DNA of 38,768 nt from Glutamicibacter nicotianae (GTDB lineage: Bacteria; Actinomycetota; Actinomycetes; Actinomycetales; Micrococcaceae). The first letter of the stretch is position 1; the number at the start of each line of letters is the position of its first letter. The translations under genes were made by a program, and so were the position numbers. The stretch is taken from positions 1-38,768 of the forward strand of contig NZ_BJNE01000021.1 of the NCBI RefSeq assembly GCF_006539525.1, given 5' to 3'. The notes under the pieces were generated by a model. That model worked only from the letters and a program-made list of their open reading frames with translations, did not search any database and had not been told where the DNA came from. Below, piece after piece: positions 1 to 8,528 of the stretch.

Positions 1-152
1 CCGGACAGGGCGGCAACCCAGGGCTTCAGGCCGCGGTCGGCCAGCATGTAGTCGTCAATGTTGTTGGTGCGGCGATATGCAATGTAGCCGATGCCAAGCA
101 TCGCGGCCATGTAAATTGCGATCGCAATCATCTGGAAAGTCTGGTCGGACAT
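1..152 (-). CDS. putP: Sodium/proline symporter PutP, N-terminal fragment
   Basis: This is the first 50 codons of a protein running off the left edge. The start is ATG at 152, preceded by a good ribosome site (GAGGAAA). The protein begins MSDQTFQMIAIAIYMAAMLG, has one membrane helix at about residues 7-26, and continues with YRRTNNIDDYMLADRGLKPW. That helix-loop pattern (Y-R-R-T-x-N-x-x-D-Y-M-L-A-D-R) is typical of the start of sodium:solute symporters of the PutP branch, which import proline with Na+. The putA gene and a LysR regulator next door support proline as substrate. The substrate is inferred, because only the N-terminus is present. Confidence 0.8.
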   Translation of the reverse strand, partial: MSDQTFQMIAIAIYMAAMLGIGYIAYRRTNNIDDYMLADRGLKPWVAALS

Positions 153-176
153 TTTTCCTCATTACCGTTTGTGCCT

Positions 177-194
177 GCGGCTATTCCCAGCCGC
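177..194. repeat. Short inverted repeat in putP leader
   Basis: GCGGCT (177-182) and AGCCGC (189-194) flank a 6-nt loop, 25 nt upstream of the putP start. It could form a small hairpin in the putP leader or be chance. No function can be assigned. Confidence 0.3.
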
Positions 195-211
195 CAAAGG
201 CGCGGATTTCT

Positions 212-228
212 GTGGTGCGAGTCACCAC
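212..228. promoter_or_regulatory. Operator-like inverted repeat upstream of putP
   Basis: GTGGTG (212-217) and CACCAC (223-228) form a 6-bp dyad with a 5-bp spacer in the 136-bp gap between the LysR gene and putP. Its size and position suit a repressor or activator site, but it has no clear match to a LysR T-N11-A motif. The role is inferred. Confidence 0.3.
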
Positions 229-288
229 TATGGCACTATTTCCCGGGTTTGTCGCCGGGTGCCATTCGGTCTGTGATCTATCTGTTAT

Positions 289-1251
289 CTAGTCGACCGT
301 ATCGAAGTCTGCGGGTGTAGCCAAAATCGCCGAGTTGCTTGCATCACTCATTCCGGGCTGGGCATGCAGCGATTTGCGTACCGCGCGGATGGCCGGGGAC
401 TGGGCGGAAGAATGCCGCATGGCGGTGAAGATCGTGCGCTCGGGAGCGCCGGGAAGATCCACCGTGCGCAGGGCGTGGCGCTGGTCGCGCAGCACCAGTT
501 CCGGGAGCATCGCCACGGCGTTGCCCGAGGCGACAAGCTGCACGTGAGCCTGCAAATCAGCGGTTTCGTAGCGCAGGTCCGGCTCGAACCCTGCAAGCCG
601 GCAAGCCTGCAGGGCCCAGTGCCGGCTGGCGGCCCCGTCGGGCTCGACCACCCAGGGCAGGGAATTGGCGTGCTCCAGGTGGTGCACCCGGTCGAATTCG
701 GCGTTCCCGGCTCCGCCTCGCGCCGGCAAGGCCAGGCGGATCGGATCGTGAGTCAGAACACGCCGATCGAGGTTGCCGTAGTGCGGCGCCGAGTGCCCCG
801 AGTACTGCTCGGCAACCACCAGGTCGAAGTTGCGGCTGCTGGTTTCATTCAGTGCATCGGCTGGTTCCTGCTGGCTCATTTCCACTCGCAGGTTGGGGTG
901 CTTGGTGCGCAGTTCGCGCAGCGCCGGCGGCATGAGGCGCAGCATTGCGGTCTGGAAAACCGCTAGTCGGACGGTTCCTGAAACGGTGGACATGGCCGCG
1001 GACAAATCCGCTTCGGCGCGCTCCATGGAGTCGAGCAGTTCCTCGGTGTGGGCCACCAGGATCTGCGCCTGCGGGGTGAGCTTGAGCGTGCGCCCGGTGC
1101 GCCGCAGGAGCTCCACCCCGGTTTCCGCTTCCAGCTGGCTCAGCTGCTGCGACACCGAGGAGGGCGAGTAGCTCAGCGCATCGGCCACCTCGGCAATGGT
1201 TCCGCGGATATGCAGCTCGCGAAGCAGGCGCAATCTTCTCAGTTCAAGCAC
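289..1251 (-). CDS. LysR-family transcriptional regulator, probable regulator of proline utilisation
   Basis: This 320-residue protein has the normal LysR length. An N-terminal winged HTH lies at about residues 1-60, with the recognition-helix region reading ALSYSPSSVSQQLSQLE. The effector-binding domain spans about 90-295. The start is GTG at 1249-1251. Its ribosome site is weak (GGCGGT), but the HTH begins immediately after it, so a later start is excluded. The gene lies between putP (same strand, downstream) and putA (divergent). LysR proteins commonly control a divergent neighbour, so it probably senses proline or a derivative. The effector is inferred. It is not recognisably an orthologue of a named proline regulator. 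Confidence 0.88.
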   Translation of the reverse strand: MLELRRLRLLRELHIRGTIAEVADALSYSPSSVSQQLSQLEAETGVELLRRTGRTLKLTPQAQILVAHTEELLDSMERAEADLSAAMSTVSGTVRLAVFQTAMLRLMPPALRELRTKHPNLRVEMSQQEPADALNETSSRNFDLVVAEQYSGHSAPHYGNLDRRVLTHDPIRLALPARGGAGNAEFDRVHHLEHANSLPWVVEPDGAASRHWALQACRLAGFEPDLRYETADLQAHVQLVASGNAVAMLPELVLRDQRHALRTVDLPGAPERTIFTAMRHSSAQSPAIRAVRKSLHAQPGMSDASNSAILATPADFDTVD

Positions 1252-1337
1252 GGTTTTACCGCCATTCAGTTAATGCGGACTCACGGAGCCCAGATACTTT
1301 GGCAAAACCGAACGATCATCTTCGGCTTTGTTCACTT

Positions 1338-1364
1338 TTGCTTAAGACAATAAGGGTTCATACT
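1338..1364 (+). promoter_or_regulatory. Possible putA promoter
   Basis: TTGCTT (1338-1343) and CATACT (1359-1364) are separated by 15 bp in the 234-bp lysR-putA intergenic region, which is AT-richer than its surroundings. The spacer is short and the match imperfect, so this is only a candidate. The rest of the region holds nothing else I can support. Confidence 0.3.
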
Positions 1365-1485
1365 CGATCTTGCACACAGCTTTTCCTTGCGCTCCGCCGG
1401 CCACGGCGAAACGCCAAGAAAAGCCATAACGACATCAGCGTTCGGTGCCGAACCACAAGTACGAATTGCATCGAAGGGACCACCA

Positions 1486-4400
1486 GTGTCTTTCACCCAT
1501 ACCCAGCAGGCAGTGCCAGCCGCACTGGATGCCGACGGCAACCCGCTCACCTCGCCGGCCGAACTTGCTGACGACGTCATCAAGCTGGTGCGCCGCTGGC
1601 TCACCGAAGCCTCCGACTACCCGGTGGATGCCGCCGCCGCCCGCCTGGCCGGCGTGCTCAAGGATCCCAAGGGCCTGGACTTCACCGTGGGCTTCGTCGA
1701 CGGCGTGATCCGCCCCGAAGACCTGAAGGTCGCGGCGGCCAACCTCAAGCAGCTGGCCCCCATGGTTCCAGGCTTCCTGCCCTGGTACATGCGCAAGGCA
1801 GTCGCCGTCGGCGGCGCCCTGGCCCCGGCTATGCCGCAGGTAGTTGTCCCCATCGCCCGCAGGGTCCTGCGCGAAATGGTGGGCCATCTGATCATCGACG
1901 CTTCGGATGCCAAGCTCGGCGGCGCGATCTCCAAGATCAAGCGCGAGGGCGTGCACCTGAACGTCAACCTGCTCGGCGAGGCCATCCTCGGCGAAGGCGA
2001 AGCCGCCCGCCGGCTGGATGGCACCACCAAGCTGCTTGAACGCGATGACGTGGACTACGTATCGATCAAGGTTTCCTCCACCGTCGCCCCGCACAACCAC
2101 TGGGCCTTCGACGAAGCAGTGGAGCACATCGTTCAAAAGCTGCAGCCGCTGTACCAGCTGGCTGCCAGCAGCCCGAAGAAGAAGTTCATCAACCTGGACA
2201 TGGAAGAGTACAAGGACCTGGAGCTGACCATGGCGGTCTTCACCAAGATCCTGTCCAAGCCGGAGTTCAAGGAGCTGCCAGCCGGCATCGTGCTGCAGGC
2301 CTACCTGCCCGATGCCCTGAGCGCGATGATCCAGCTGCAGGAATTCTCCGCGGCCCGCGTGGCCGACGGCGGCGCGCCAATCAAGGTCCGCGTGGTCAAG
2401 GGCGCCAACCTGCCCATGGAAACCATGGAAGCAGACATCCACGGCTGGCCGCTGGCCACCTGGCACACCAAGCAGGACTCCGACACCAGCTACAAGTCGG
2501 TGCTGGAATACGCCCTGCGCCCGGAACATGTGGAGAACATCCGCATCGGCATTGCCGGGCACAACCTCTTCGATGTCGCCCTGGCCTGGCTGCTGGCCAA
2601 GTCGCGCAACGTCACCGACGGCATCGAGTTCGAAATGCTGCTGGGCATGGCCACCGGCCAGGCCGAAGCGGTGCGCAAGGAAGTCGGCTCGCTGCTGCTC
2701 TACACCCCGGTGGTGCACCCGCAGGAATTCGACGTGGCCATCGCCTACCTGATCCGCCGCCTCGAAGAAGGCGCCAGCCAGGAAAACTTCATGTCGGCAG
2801 TCTTCGAGCTGGCCAAGAGCGAGGAATTGTTCGAACGCGAGAAGAACCGCTTCCTCGCGTCGCTGGAAACCATGGCCAATGTGGTTCCCGCCCCGCACCG
2901 CGTGCAGAACCGCCAGGTCCAGGACCCCGAGCTGGGCGCTCGCGTGGCAGGTTTCGCCGACGGCACCACCAAATTCTTCAACACCCCTGATACCGACCCG
3001 GATCTGGCGCAGAACCGTGCCTGGGGACGCGAGATCCTGTCCAAGATGCAGGACTCGCCGCTGGGCAAGGACCTGGTGAAAGGCAATACGCTGAACAGTG
3101 CCGGCGAGCTTGACGAAGCCATCGCCATGGGCGTGGATGCCGCCGCCGGCTGGCAGCAGCTGGGCTCGGCCGAGCGTGCGCAGATCCTGCACCGCGCCGG
3201 CCTGCTCTTCGAGGAGCGCCGCGCCACCCTGCTGGAGGTGCTGGGCTCTGAATGCGGCAAGACCATCGACCAGGGCGATGTGGAAGTCTCCGAAGCCATC
3301 GACTTCGCGCACTACTATGCCGAACTGGGCCGCGAACTGGATGCCGTGGACGGCGCGCAGTTCGTCCCCTCGAAGCTGACCGTGGTGACCCCGCCATGGA
3401 ACTTCCCGATGGCGATCCCTGCCGGCTCCACGCTCTCCGCGCTGGCCGCCGGATCCGCGGTGATCATCAAGCCTGCCACGCAGGCCGCCCGCGTGGGCGC
3501 CGTCATGGTGCAGTGCCTGTGGGATGCCGGGGTGCCCAAGGACGTGCTGCAGCTGGTCTTCGTGGGCGACCGCTCGCTGGGCCAGCAGCTGGTTGCCGAT
3601 GAGCGCGTTGACCGCCTGATCCTCACCGGCGGCTACGAGACCGCCGAGCTGTTCCGCTCCTTCCGCAAGGACCTGCCGCTGCTGGCCGAAACCTCCGGTA
3701 AGAACGCCATCATCGTCACCCCGAACGCGGACCTGGACCTGGCCGCCCGCGATGTCGTGGCCTCGGCCTTCGGCCACGCCGGACAGAAGTGCTCGGCCGC
3801 CTCGCTGGTGGTGCTGGTGGGTTCGGTGGCAGAATCCCGCCGCTTCAACAACCAGCTGATCGACGCGGTGAAGTCGCTGAAGGTCGGCTACCCGTGGAAC
3901 CCGGAATCGCAGATGGGCCCGCTGATCGGCGAGCCGGGCGAGAAGCTCAAGCGCGGTTTGACCACCCTGGGCGCCGGGGAGCGCTGGGCCATCGAGCCGA
4001 AGCAGCTCGATGATTCGGGCAAGCTCTACTCGCCGGGCGTGCGCTACGGCGTGGCCCGCGGCAGCGAATACCACAAGACCGAATACTTCGGTCCGATCCT
4101 CGGAGTGATGACCGCCGATACGCTGGAAGAAGCGGTAGAGATTGTCAACGAGGTGGACTACGGACTGACCTCGGGCCTGCACTCGCTGGATTCGGCGGAG
4201 ATGGGCTACTGGCTGGAGAACATCCAGGCGGGCAACATCTACGCCAACCGCGGCATCACCGGCGCCATCGTGCAGCGCCAGCCATTTGGCGGCTGGAAGA
4301 AGTCGGCCATCGGCGCAGGCACCAAAGCCGGCGGACCGAACTACCTTGTCGGCATGGGCTCGTGGACCGATGCCCCGGCCAAGCAGGGCGCGGCGCTCTC

Positions 4401-5004
4401 GGCCTTCGACGAACGCCTGCTGAACACCGCCGAACTGGACTCGGAGCAGGCGCAGTGGCTGCGCTCCGCGCTGGCCAGCGACAAGCTGTGGTGGAACACC
4501 GAGTTCAACCAGGCCAAGGACCGCTCGGGCCTGCTCGCCGAACGCAACATCCTGCGCTACCGTCCGGTCGATGTGACCGTGCGCTTCGAGGAAGCCACCA
4601 GCGGCCACGGCCTGGCCGAGGCGCTGCGCGTCATCGCCGCCGGCGTCACCGCAGGGTCCCGCGTGCTCTTCTCCGCTGATGAGCCGCTGCCGCTAGGCGT
4701 GCGCAACCTGCTGGCCGAGAACTCGGTCACCGTGGTGCGCGAGGATGCCGCGGCCTTCGCCGCCCGCGCGGCGAAGCTGGCTGCGAAGACCGGCCCGGAT
4801 TCCGCTGCCCGCATCCGCCTGATCGGCGGCTCGGTGAAGGCGGTTGCCGAGGCGACCGACGGCAAGCCGGACGTGGCCGTCTATGCTTCTCCGGTGACCG
4901 CTGCCGGGCGTGTGGAAATGCTTCCGTTCCTGCATGAGCAGGCGGTATCCATTACCGCGCACCGCTTCGGCACCCCTAATCACCTCAGCGATGAGTTGAT
5001 CTAG
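1486..5004 (+). CDS. putA: Bifunctional proline dehydrogenase / delta-1-pyrroline-5-carboxylate dehydrogenase PutA
   Basis: This 1172-residue enzyme oxidises proline to P5C (FAD) and then glutamate semialdehyde to glutamate (NAD+). The proline dehydrogenase barrel spans about residues 100-420 and includes RVVKGANLPMETMEAD and the substrate-binding YLIRRLEEGA. The aldehyde dehydrogenase module covers about 480-980, with catalytic Cys769 in GHAGQKCSAAS and general-base Glu735 in LAETSGKN. A C-terminal region follows. There is no ribbon-helix-helix DNA-binding domain at the N-terminus, unlike E. coli PutA, so it should not repress its own locus. I chose the GTG at 1486 because AAGGGA lies 6 nt upstream. 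The longer in-frame TTG at 1387 has no ribosome site. It is divergent from the LysR gene and ends at a strong terminator. Confidence 0.96.
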   Translation: MSFTHTQQAVPAALDADGNPLTSPAELADDVIKLVRRWLTEASDYPVDAAAARLAGVLKDPKGLDFTVGFVDGVIRPEDLKVAAANLKQLAPMVPGFLPWYMRKAVAVGGALAPAMPQVVVPIARRVLREMVGHLIIDASDAKLGGAISKIKREGVHLNVNLLGEAILGEGEAARRLDGTTKLLERDDVDYVSIKVSSTVAPHNHWAFDEAVEHIVQKLQPLYQLAASSPKKKFINLDMEEYKDLELTMAVFTKILSKPEFKELPAGIVLQAYLPDALSAMIQLQEFSAARVADGGAPIKVRVVKGANLPMETMEADIHGWPLATWHTKQDSDTSYKSVLEYALRPEHVENIRIGIAGHNLFDVALAWLLAKSRNVTDGIEFEMLLGMATGQAEAVRKEVGSLLLYTPVVHPQEFDVAIAYLIRRLEEGASQENFMSAVFELAKSEELFEREKNRFLASLETMANVVPAPHRVQNRQVQDPELGARVAGFADGTTKFFNTPDTDPDLAQNRAWGREILSKMQDSPLGKDLVKGNTLNSAGELDEAIAMGVDAAAGWQQLGSAERAQILHRAGLLFEERRATLLEVLGSECGKTIDQGDVEVSEAIDFAHYYAELGRELDAVDGAQFVPSKLTVVTPPWNFPMAIPAGSTLSALAAGSAVIIKPATQAARVGAVMVQCLWDAGVPKDVLQLVFVGDRSLGQQLVADERVDRLILTGGYETAELFRSFRKDLPLLAETSGKNAIIVTPNADLDLAARDVVASAFGHAGQKCSAASLVVLVGSVAESRRFNNQLIDAVKSLKVGYPWNPESQMGPLIGEPGEKLKRGLTTLGAGERWAIEPKQLDDSGKLYSPGVRYGVARGSEYHKTEYFGPILGVMTADTLEEAVEIVNEVDYGLTSGLHSLDSAEMGYWLENIQAGNIYANRGITGAIVQRQPFGGWKKSAIGAGTKAGGPNYLVGMGSWTDAPAKQGAALSAFDERLLNTAELDSEQAQWLRSALASDKLWWNTEFNQAKDRSGLLAERNILRYRPVDVTVRFEEATSGHGLAEALRVIAAGVTAGSRVLFSADEPLPLGVRNLLAENSVTVVREDAAAFAARAAKLAAKTGPDSAARIRLIGGSVKAVAEATDGKPDVAVYASPVTAAGRVEMLPFLHEQAVSITAHRFGTPNHLSDELI

Positions 5005-5019
5005 CGAGTAAGCACATAT

Positions 5020-5067
5020 GGCTGTGGCCAGCATCCAGGTGAATGGATGCTGGCCACAGCCTTTTTC
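5020..5067 (+). terminator. Rho-independent terminator of putA
   Basis: A perfect 18-bp stem (5020-5037 with 5044-5061) encloses a 6-nt loop and is followed by TTTTT (5062-5066). It lies 16 bp after the putA stop and 12 bp from the stop of the convergent membrane-protein gene. The long symmetrical stem may also stop transcription from the minus strand, although that side lacks a comparable U-tract. Confidence 0.95.
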
Positions 5068-5078
5068 TTGAGAACTAT

Positions 5079-5678
5079 CTACTTCTTGCGTTCCTTGAGC
5101 TTGGCGGCCAGGAAATCGGCCGCGGCGGCGAGCAGCGCAGGAACAAGGTAGCGCGCCAAGGTCGCCAGGGTGAAGGCGAAGACGGATCCGCTGGCTGAAC
5201 CTGCAACCGACAGGGCAACGAAGCCCAGGCCCACCGCGGAGAGCAGGCCGGCAATCCAGCCGGCGAGCTTGCGCGGACGCAGGATGAACCAGCCGGCCAA
5301 CGACAGCACCGGGAGCACGATGCCCCACACGGTGAAGTAGCCGGTGTACATGCCGGTCAGATCCAGCGCGGAGACCAGGAACCAGTCGCCGTACTCCACG
5401 GTGTCCAGCACTGGCAGCTTCAGCAGGATGTCCAGGACCTGCGACAGCAGGACCAGCAGCATCGCGAAGATCTTCGTGTCCTTGCGTGCTTCGAGCAGCC
5501 AGAAGCTGCCGATCGCCACGAGCCTGATCACCCAGAGGGCAATCAGCGAGAACAGGCTGCCACCGGTGACATAGTCGGCGGTGGACAGCAGCGTGGATCC
5601 GGTAATGCCAACGATCAGCACCAGCCAGACAATGATCAGGCGGGCCGGCAGATGCAACAGTGGTTTTTCTTCGCTCAC
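5079..5678 (-). CDS. Integral membrane protein of unknown function
   Basis: This 199-residue protein has about six hydrophobic segments (roughly residues 12-32, 40-60, 67-88, 108-135, 138-160 and 163-190), a short acidic N-terminus and a basic C-terminal tail (KLKERKK). I recognise no catalytic motif or family. The start is GTG at 5676-5678. There is no clear ribosome site, but a -10-like TAGACT ends 7 nt before it, suggesting a leaderless transcript separate from the ABC operon 54 bp upstream. It converges on putA. Confidence 0.75.
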   Translation of the reverse strand: MSEEKPLLHLPARLIIVWLVLIVGITGSTLLSTADYVTGGSLFSLIALWVIRLVAIGSFWLLEARKDTKIFAMLLVLLSQVLDILLKLPVLDTVEYGDWFLVSALDLTGMYTGYFTVWGIVLPVLSLAGWFILRPRKLAGWIAGLLSAVGLGFVALSVAGSASGSVFAFTLATLARYLVPALLAAAADFLAAKLKERKK

Positions 5679-5685
5679 TTGTTCA

Positions 5686-5691
5686 AGTCTA
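5686..5691 (-). promoter_or_regulatory. -10-like TAGACT before membrane-protein start
   Basis: TAGACT on the minus strand ends 7 nt before the GTG at 5678. No convincing -35 hexamer is seen. It belongs to the leaderless pattern described in the findings. Confidence 0.4.
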
Positions 5692-5732
5692 GTGACGCTG
5701 GCTGTGCAACGTCTTGGTCCCGCTTCGCCGGC

Positions 5733-6905
5733 TCAGACCTCGAGCTTCAGTGCCTTGCGCAAGGTCAGCGCGCCACCGGTGTGCATTACCGCCCGGCGGT
5801 AGATCCGCTCCGCGAACAGCAAGACGAGCCAGCAGGCGGCAAGCAGGATGGCCAGGGAAAGCACCGGTTCCCAGATCGCTACCTCGCCGGAGAGCAGGCG
5901 GATGGGCATCGCCGCCGAGGAGACGATGGGAATGTAGGAAGCGACCACCAGGAAGCTGCCCTTGGCATACAACCCGATGAACAGCACCGCCATCAACAGC
6001 CCTACCACCGGCCCGCTGGACTGCTGCAGATCCTCGGTGCGGGTAGCCAAGGACCCCAGGGCCGCCCAGATCCCGGCCAGGAGCAGGAAGCCGCCGAAGA
6101 AGAACACCACGAACCATCCGGCCACCTGGGTGACGATTCCGAGGAACGGGATCTGGATCGGGGAAATGTAGGCGGCCAGCAAGCCGATGCTGAGGAAGGC
6201 CAGCAGCTGGAGCATCGCCAGAATGACATTGCCGATGATTTTTCCTGCCAGCAGCTGGCGCAGGCGGATGGTGCTGGCCAGGATCTCGACCACGCGGTTC
6301 TGCTTTTCCTCAATCACCGAATTGGCTATGGGCATGCCGAAGAGGAACGCCGCCATGTAGAAGAGGAAGGAGAAGACCAGTCCCATGACACTGGCCATCG
6401 CCGCCCGTTCGGAGTCGCCGTGAAGCTGGTCGGTGACCAAGTCGTCATTATCGGGCAGGCTGGATGATTCCAGTCCGGCCTCGGCGAGTAGTTGATCGGT
6501 CATCACCGATTTCATCGCCTCGCGGACCAGGGAGCTGAGCTCCTGGTCAACCTCGTTGAAACCGGTCAACGTGAATTCCCGTGCGTCATCCGAAGCGGAC
6601 AAGATGGCGCTCAGCTGCTCGGCGGAGAGCTGCTGCTTGGCATTCTCTGGAGTAAGCCGTGAAATGCTCAATTCCACATCGTCGGGGCGATCCTTGATCA
6701 CCTGCTCCAGCACCTGGTAACTCGTATCGTCGGTGGCTGCCACGGTGAAATGCGAGGTGCGATTGCCCAGGACGCCGGTAATGGCCACCGAGCCGACGAT
6801 GAACAGCAAGGTCACGATGGTGCTGATGATGAAGGCCTTGTCGCGCAGCTTCGTTTCGACTTCGCGCAGGGCAACGATAAGCCATGGGGCTGTGGAAGCG
6901 TTCAC
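5733..6905 (-). CDS. ABC-2 type transporter permease (NatB-like)
   Basis: This 390-residue permease starts at GTG 6905, which overlaps the stop of the ATPase gene in a GTGA tetranucleotide, implying translational coupling. Topology is typical of the NatB/ABC-2 group: one N-terminal helix (about residues 24-46), a large outside domain (about 47-170), then about six helices in the C-terminal half, one near the stretch VMGLVFSFLFYMAAFLFGMP. It should form the membrane half of an exporter with the ATPase at 6902-7783. The substrate is unknown. Na+ (NatAB), a drug or a peptide are all possible. A longer open frame upstream to 7085 lies inside the ATPase gene and is not used. Confidence 0.88.
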   Translation of the reverse strand: MNASTAPWLIVALREVETKLRDKAFIISTIVTLLFIVGSVAITGVLGNRTSHFTVAATDDTSYQVLEQVIKDRPDDVELSISRLTPENAKQQLSAEQLSAILSASDDAREFTLTGFNEVDQELSSLVREAMKSVMTDQLLAEAGLESSSLPDNDDLVTDQLHGDSERAAMASVMGLVFSFLFYMAAFLFGMPIANSVIEEKQNRVVEILASTIRLRQLLAGKIIGNVILAMLQLLAFLSIGLLAAYISPIQIPFLGIVTQVAGWFVVFFFGGFLLLAGIWAALGSLATRTEDLQQSSGPVVGLLMAVLFIGLYAKGSFLVVASYIPIVSSAAMPIRLLSGEVAIWEPVLSLAILLAACWLVLLFAERIYRRAVMHTGGALTLRKALKLEV

Positions 6906-7783
6906 TTGATGATCTCCCGGTAGATGTCGGCCAGCGAAGGGCGGTGGACCGCGAACTCTGCCACCGGGCCGCGGCTCATGGCGGTGGCCAGCACGCGTTG
7001 GGCATCTGATTCGGAATCGAAATTCACCAAAGCCTCGTGGCCCGAAATATCGATGACGGTGACGCCAGGTTCGCTGCGCAGCCACCCGGTGTCGGAACCC
7101 AGGGAGAGCCGGTGGCGGGAAGCCTGGGTTGCACGGAGCTCATCAGCCGAGGAATCGGCCAGGATCCTGCCGTCCTGGATGATCACCAGATGATCCACTA
7201 GCACATCGAGCAGATCCAGCTGATGCGACGAGAAGAGCACCGGAACGCCGCGCGCCGCATAGTCGCGCAAGATCGAACTCATCGCATCAACGGCGATGGG
7301 GTCGAGGCCGCTGAAGGGTTCGTCGAGGATGAGCACATCGGGTTCGTGCAGCAGTGCCGCGGTGACCTGCACGCGTTGCTGGTTGCCCAGGGACAGCGAT
7401 TCGAGCTTCGACTTGGCTCGGTCATCGAGTCCGAAGCGGGCCAGCAGTTCCATGGCGCGTTTGCGCGCACCGGAGCGGGTCAGGCCATGCAGCTGTCCGA
7501 GGTAGACCAGCTGGTCGATGACGGGCTGCTTGGGATACAGGCCGCGCTCTTCAGGCATGTAGCCGAAGTTGGGGCGCGTAGCCCCGGTCAGCGGCTGGCC
7601 GTTGAGCGTCACGGAACCCGAATCGGCACTGAGCAATCCCATGATGATGCGCATGGTGGTGGTCTTGCCGGCACCATTGGCGCCGACGAATCCGGTCAGC
7701 GCCCCGCCCGGTACGGTGAAGCTGATGTCGTTCAAGACTGGATTCTGCGCGAATGACCGCGAGACATGATGTAGCTCAAGCAT
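6902..7783 (-). CDS. ABC transporter ATP-binding protein (NatA-like)
   Basis: This 293-residue ATPase has Walker A GANGAGKTT near residue 35, signature LSLGNQQR, and Walker B LILDEPFSGLD. The C-terminal about 80 residues resemble the DUF4162 extension found in NatA-type ATPases. The start ATG at 7783 has a good site (GAGGAAAG). The gene follows the response-regulator gene by 79 bp on the same strand and overlaps the permease gene. Two-component regulators directly upstream of NatAB-type exporters commonly control them, usually in response to membrane-active compounds, so that role is inferred here. Confidence 0.93.
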   Translation of the reverse strand: MLELHHVSRSFAQNPVLNDISFTVPGGALTGFVGANGAGKTTTMRIIMGLLSADSGSVTLNGQPLTGATRPNFGYMPEERGLYPKQPVIDQLVYLGQLHGLTRSGARKRAMELLARFGLDDRAKSKLESLSLGNQQRVQVTAALLHEPDVLILDEPFSGLDPIAVDAMSSILRDYAARGVPVLFSSHQLDLLDVLVDHLVIIQDGRILADSSADELRATQASRHRLSLGSDTGWLRSEPGVTVIDISGHEALVNFDSESDAQRVLATAMSRGPVAEFAVHRPSLADIYREIIK

Positions 7784-7862
7784 GCTTTCCTCTGCCAGAT
7801 ATTGATCCTGCTCATCAGCTTAGGAAAAGACGGAGCATTTGCGCTCCCTCTGGGGAATGAAA

Positions 7863-8528
7863 CTATTGGATGAGTCCGGCGCGGTGGGCGAAGAGGACAC
7901 CCTGCACCCGGTCGCGCAGGTGCAGTTTTGCCAACAGGTTGGACAGGTGGGTCTTCACCGTGGCTTCAGACAGCGAGAGCACCGCGGCGATTTCCTGGTT
8001 GTTCTTGCCCTGGGCCAGCTCGGACAGGACCTGGCGTTCGCGTTCGGTGAGCGTTTCAAGCTGCTGTGCCTCGGCAGATGGCTCTGCCGAATCCGCGCCA
8101 GCGCCAGCCCCGGTGCCACGCTGGATGAGCTTCAGCGTGACTTCGGGGGAGAGCAGGCCATGGCCGGCGGCGACCTGGTGCACAGCGGTGACCAGCATTT
8201 CAGGTTCGGCATTCTTCAGCAGGAAACCGCTGGCGCCGGCATCCATGGCGTCAAAGAGGTAGTCGTCGCGGTTGAAGGTGGTCAGCACGATGACCTTGGT
8301 CTGCGTGGTGCTGGCGATGAGCTTGGTGGCTTCGATGCCATCCATCTGCGGCATCTGGATATCCATCAGCGCCACCGTGGGATTCAGCTCACGGACCAGG
8401 TCCAGGCCCGCTTGGCCGTTCTCTGCCGTGCCGATGACCTGGATCTGCGGGTCGGTTTGCAAGATCAATTTCAGCGACGACAGGATCAGGGACTGATCGT
8501 CGCAGATCACCACGGTAATTTTGCTCAT
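7863..8528 (-). CDS. Two-component response regulator, NarL/LuxR family
   Basis: This 221-residue regulator has a receiver domain at about residues 3-120, with acidic pair D10/D11, phosphoacceptor D56 (VALMDIQMP) and the conserved Lys in FLLKNAEP. A short linker follows, then a LuxR-type HTH at about 157-215 (LTERERQVLSELAQG, EATVKTHLSNLLAKL). Its ATG overlaps the last codons of the histidine kinase gene (ATGA), so the two are translationally coupled partners. It probably activates the downstream ABC exporter. All key residues are present, unlike the second LuxR regulator in this window at 35738-36403. Confidence 0.95.
   Translation of the reverse strand: MSKITVVICDDQSLILSSLKLILQTDPQIQVIGTAENGQAGLDLVRELNPTVALMDIQMPQMDGIEATKLIASTTQTKVIVLTTFNRDDYLFDAMDAGASGFLLKNAEPEMLVTAVHQVAAGHGLLSPEVTLKLIQRGTGAGAGADSAEPSAEAQQLETLTERERQVLSELAQGKNNQEIAAVLSLSEATVKTHLSNLLAKLHLRDRVQGVLFAHRAGLIQ

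Noticed and set aside
1435-4608. 1057-codon open frame antisense to putA
   Set aside because: It mirrors the putA codons, has no recognisable domain, and is a normal by-product of high-GC coding sequence. PutA has clear catalytic residues.
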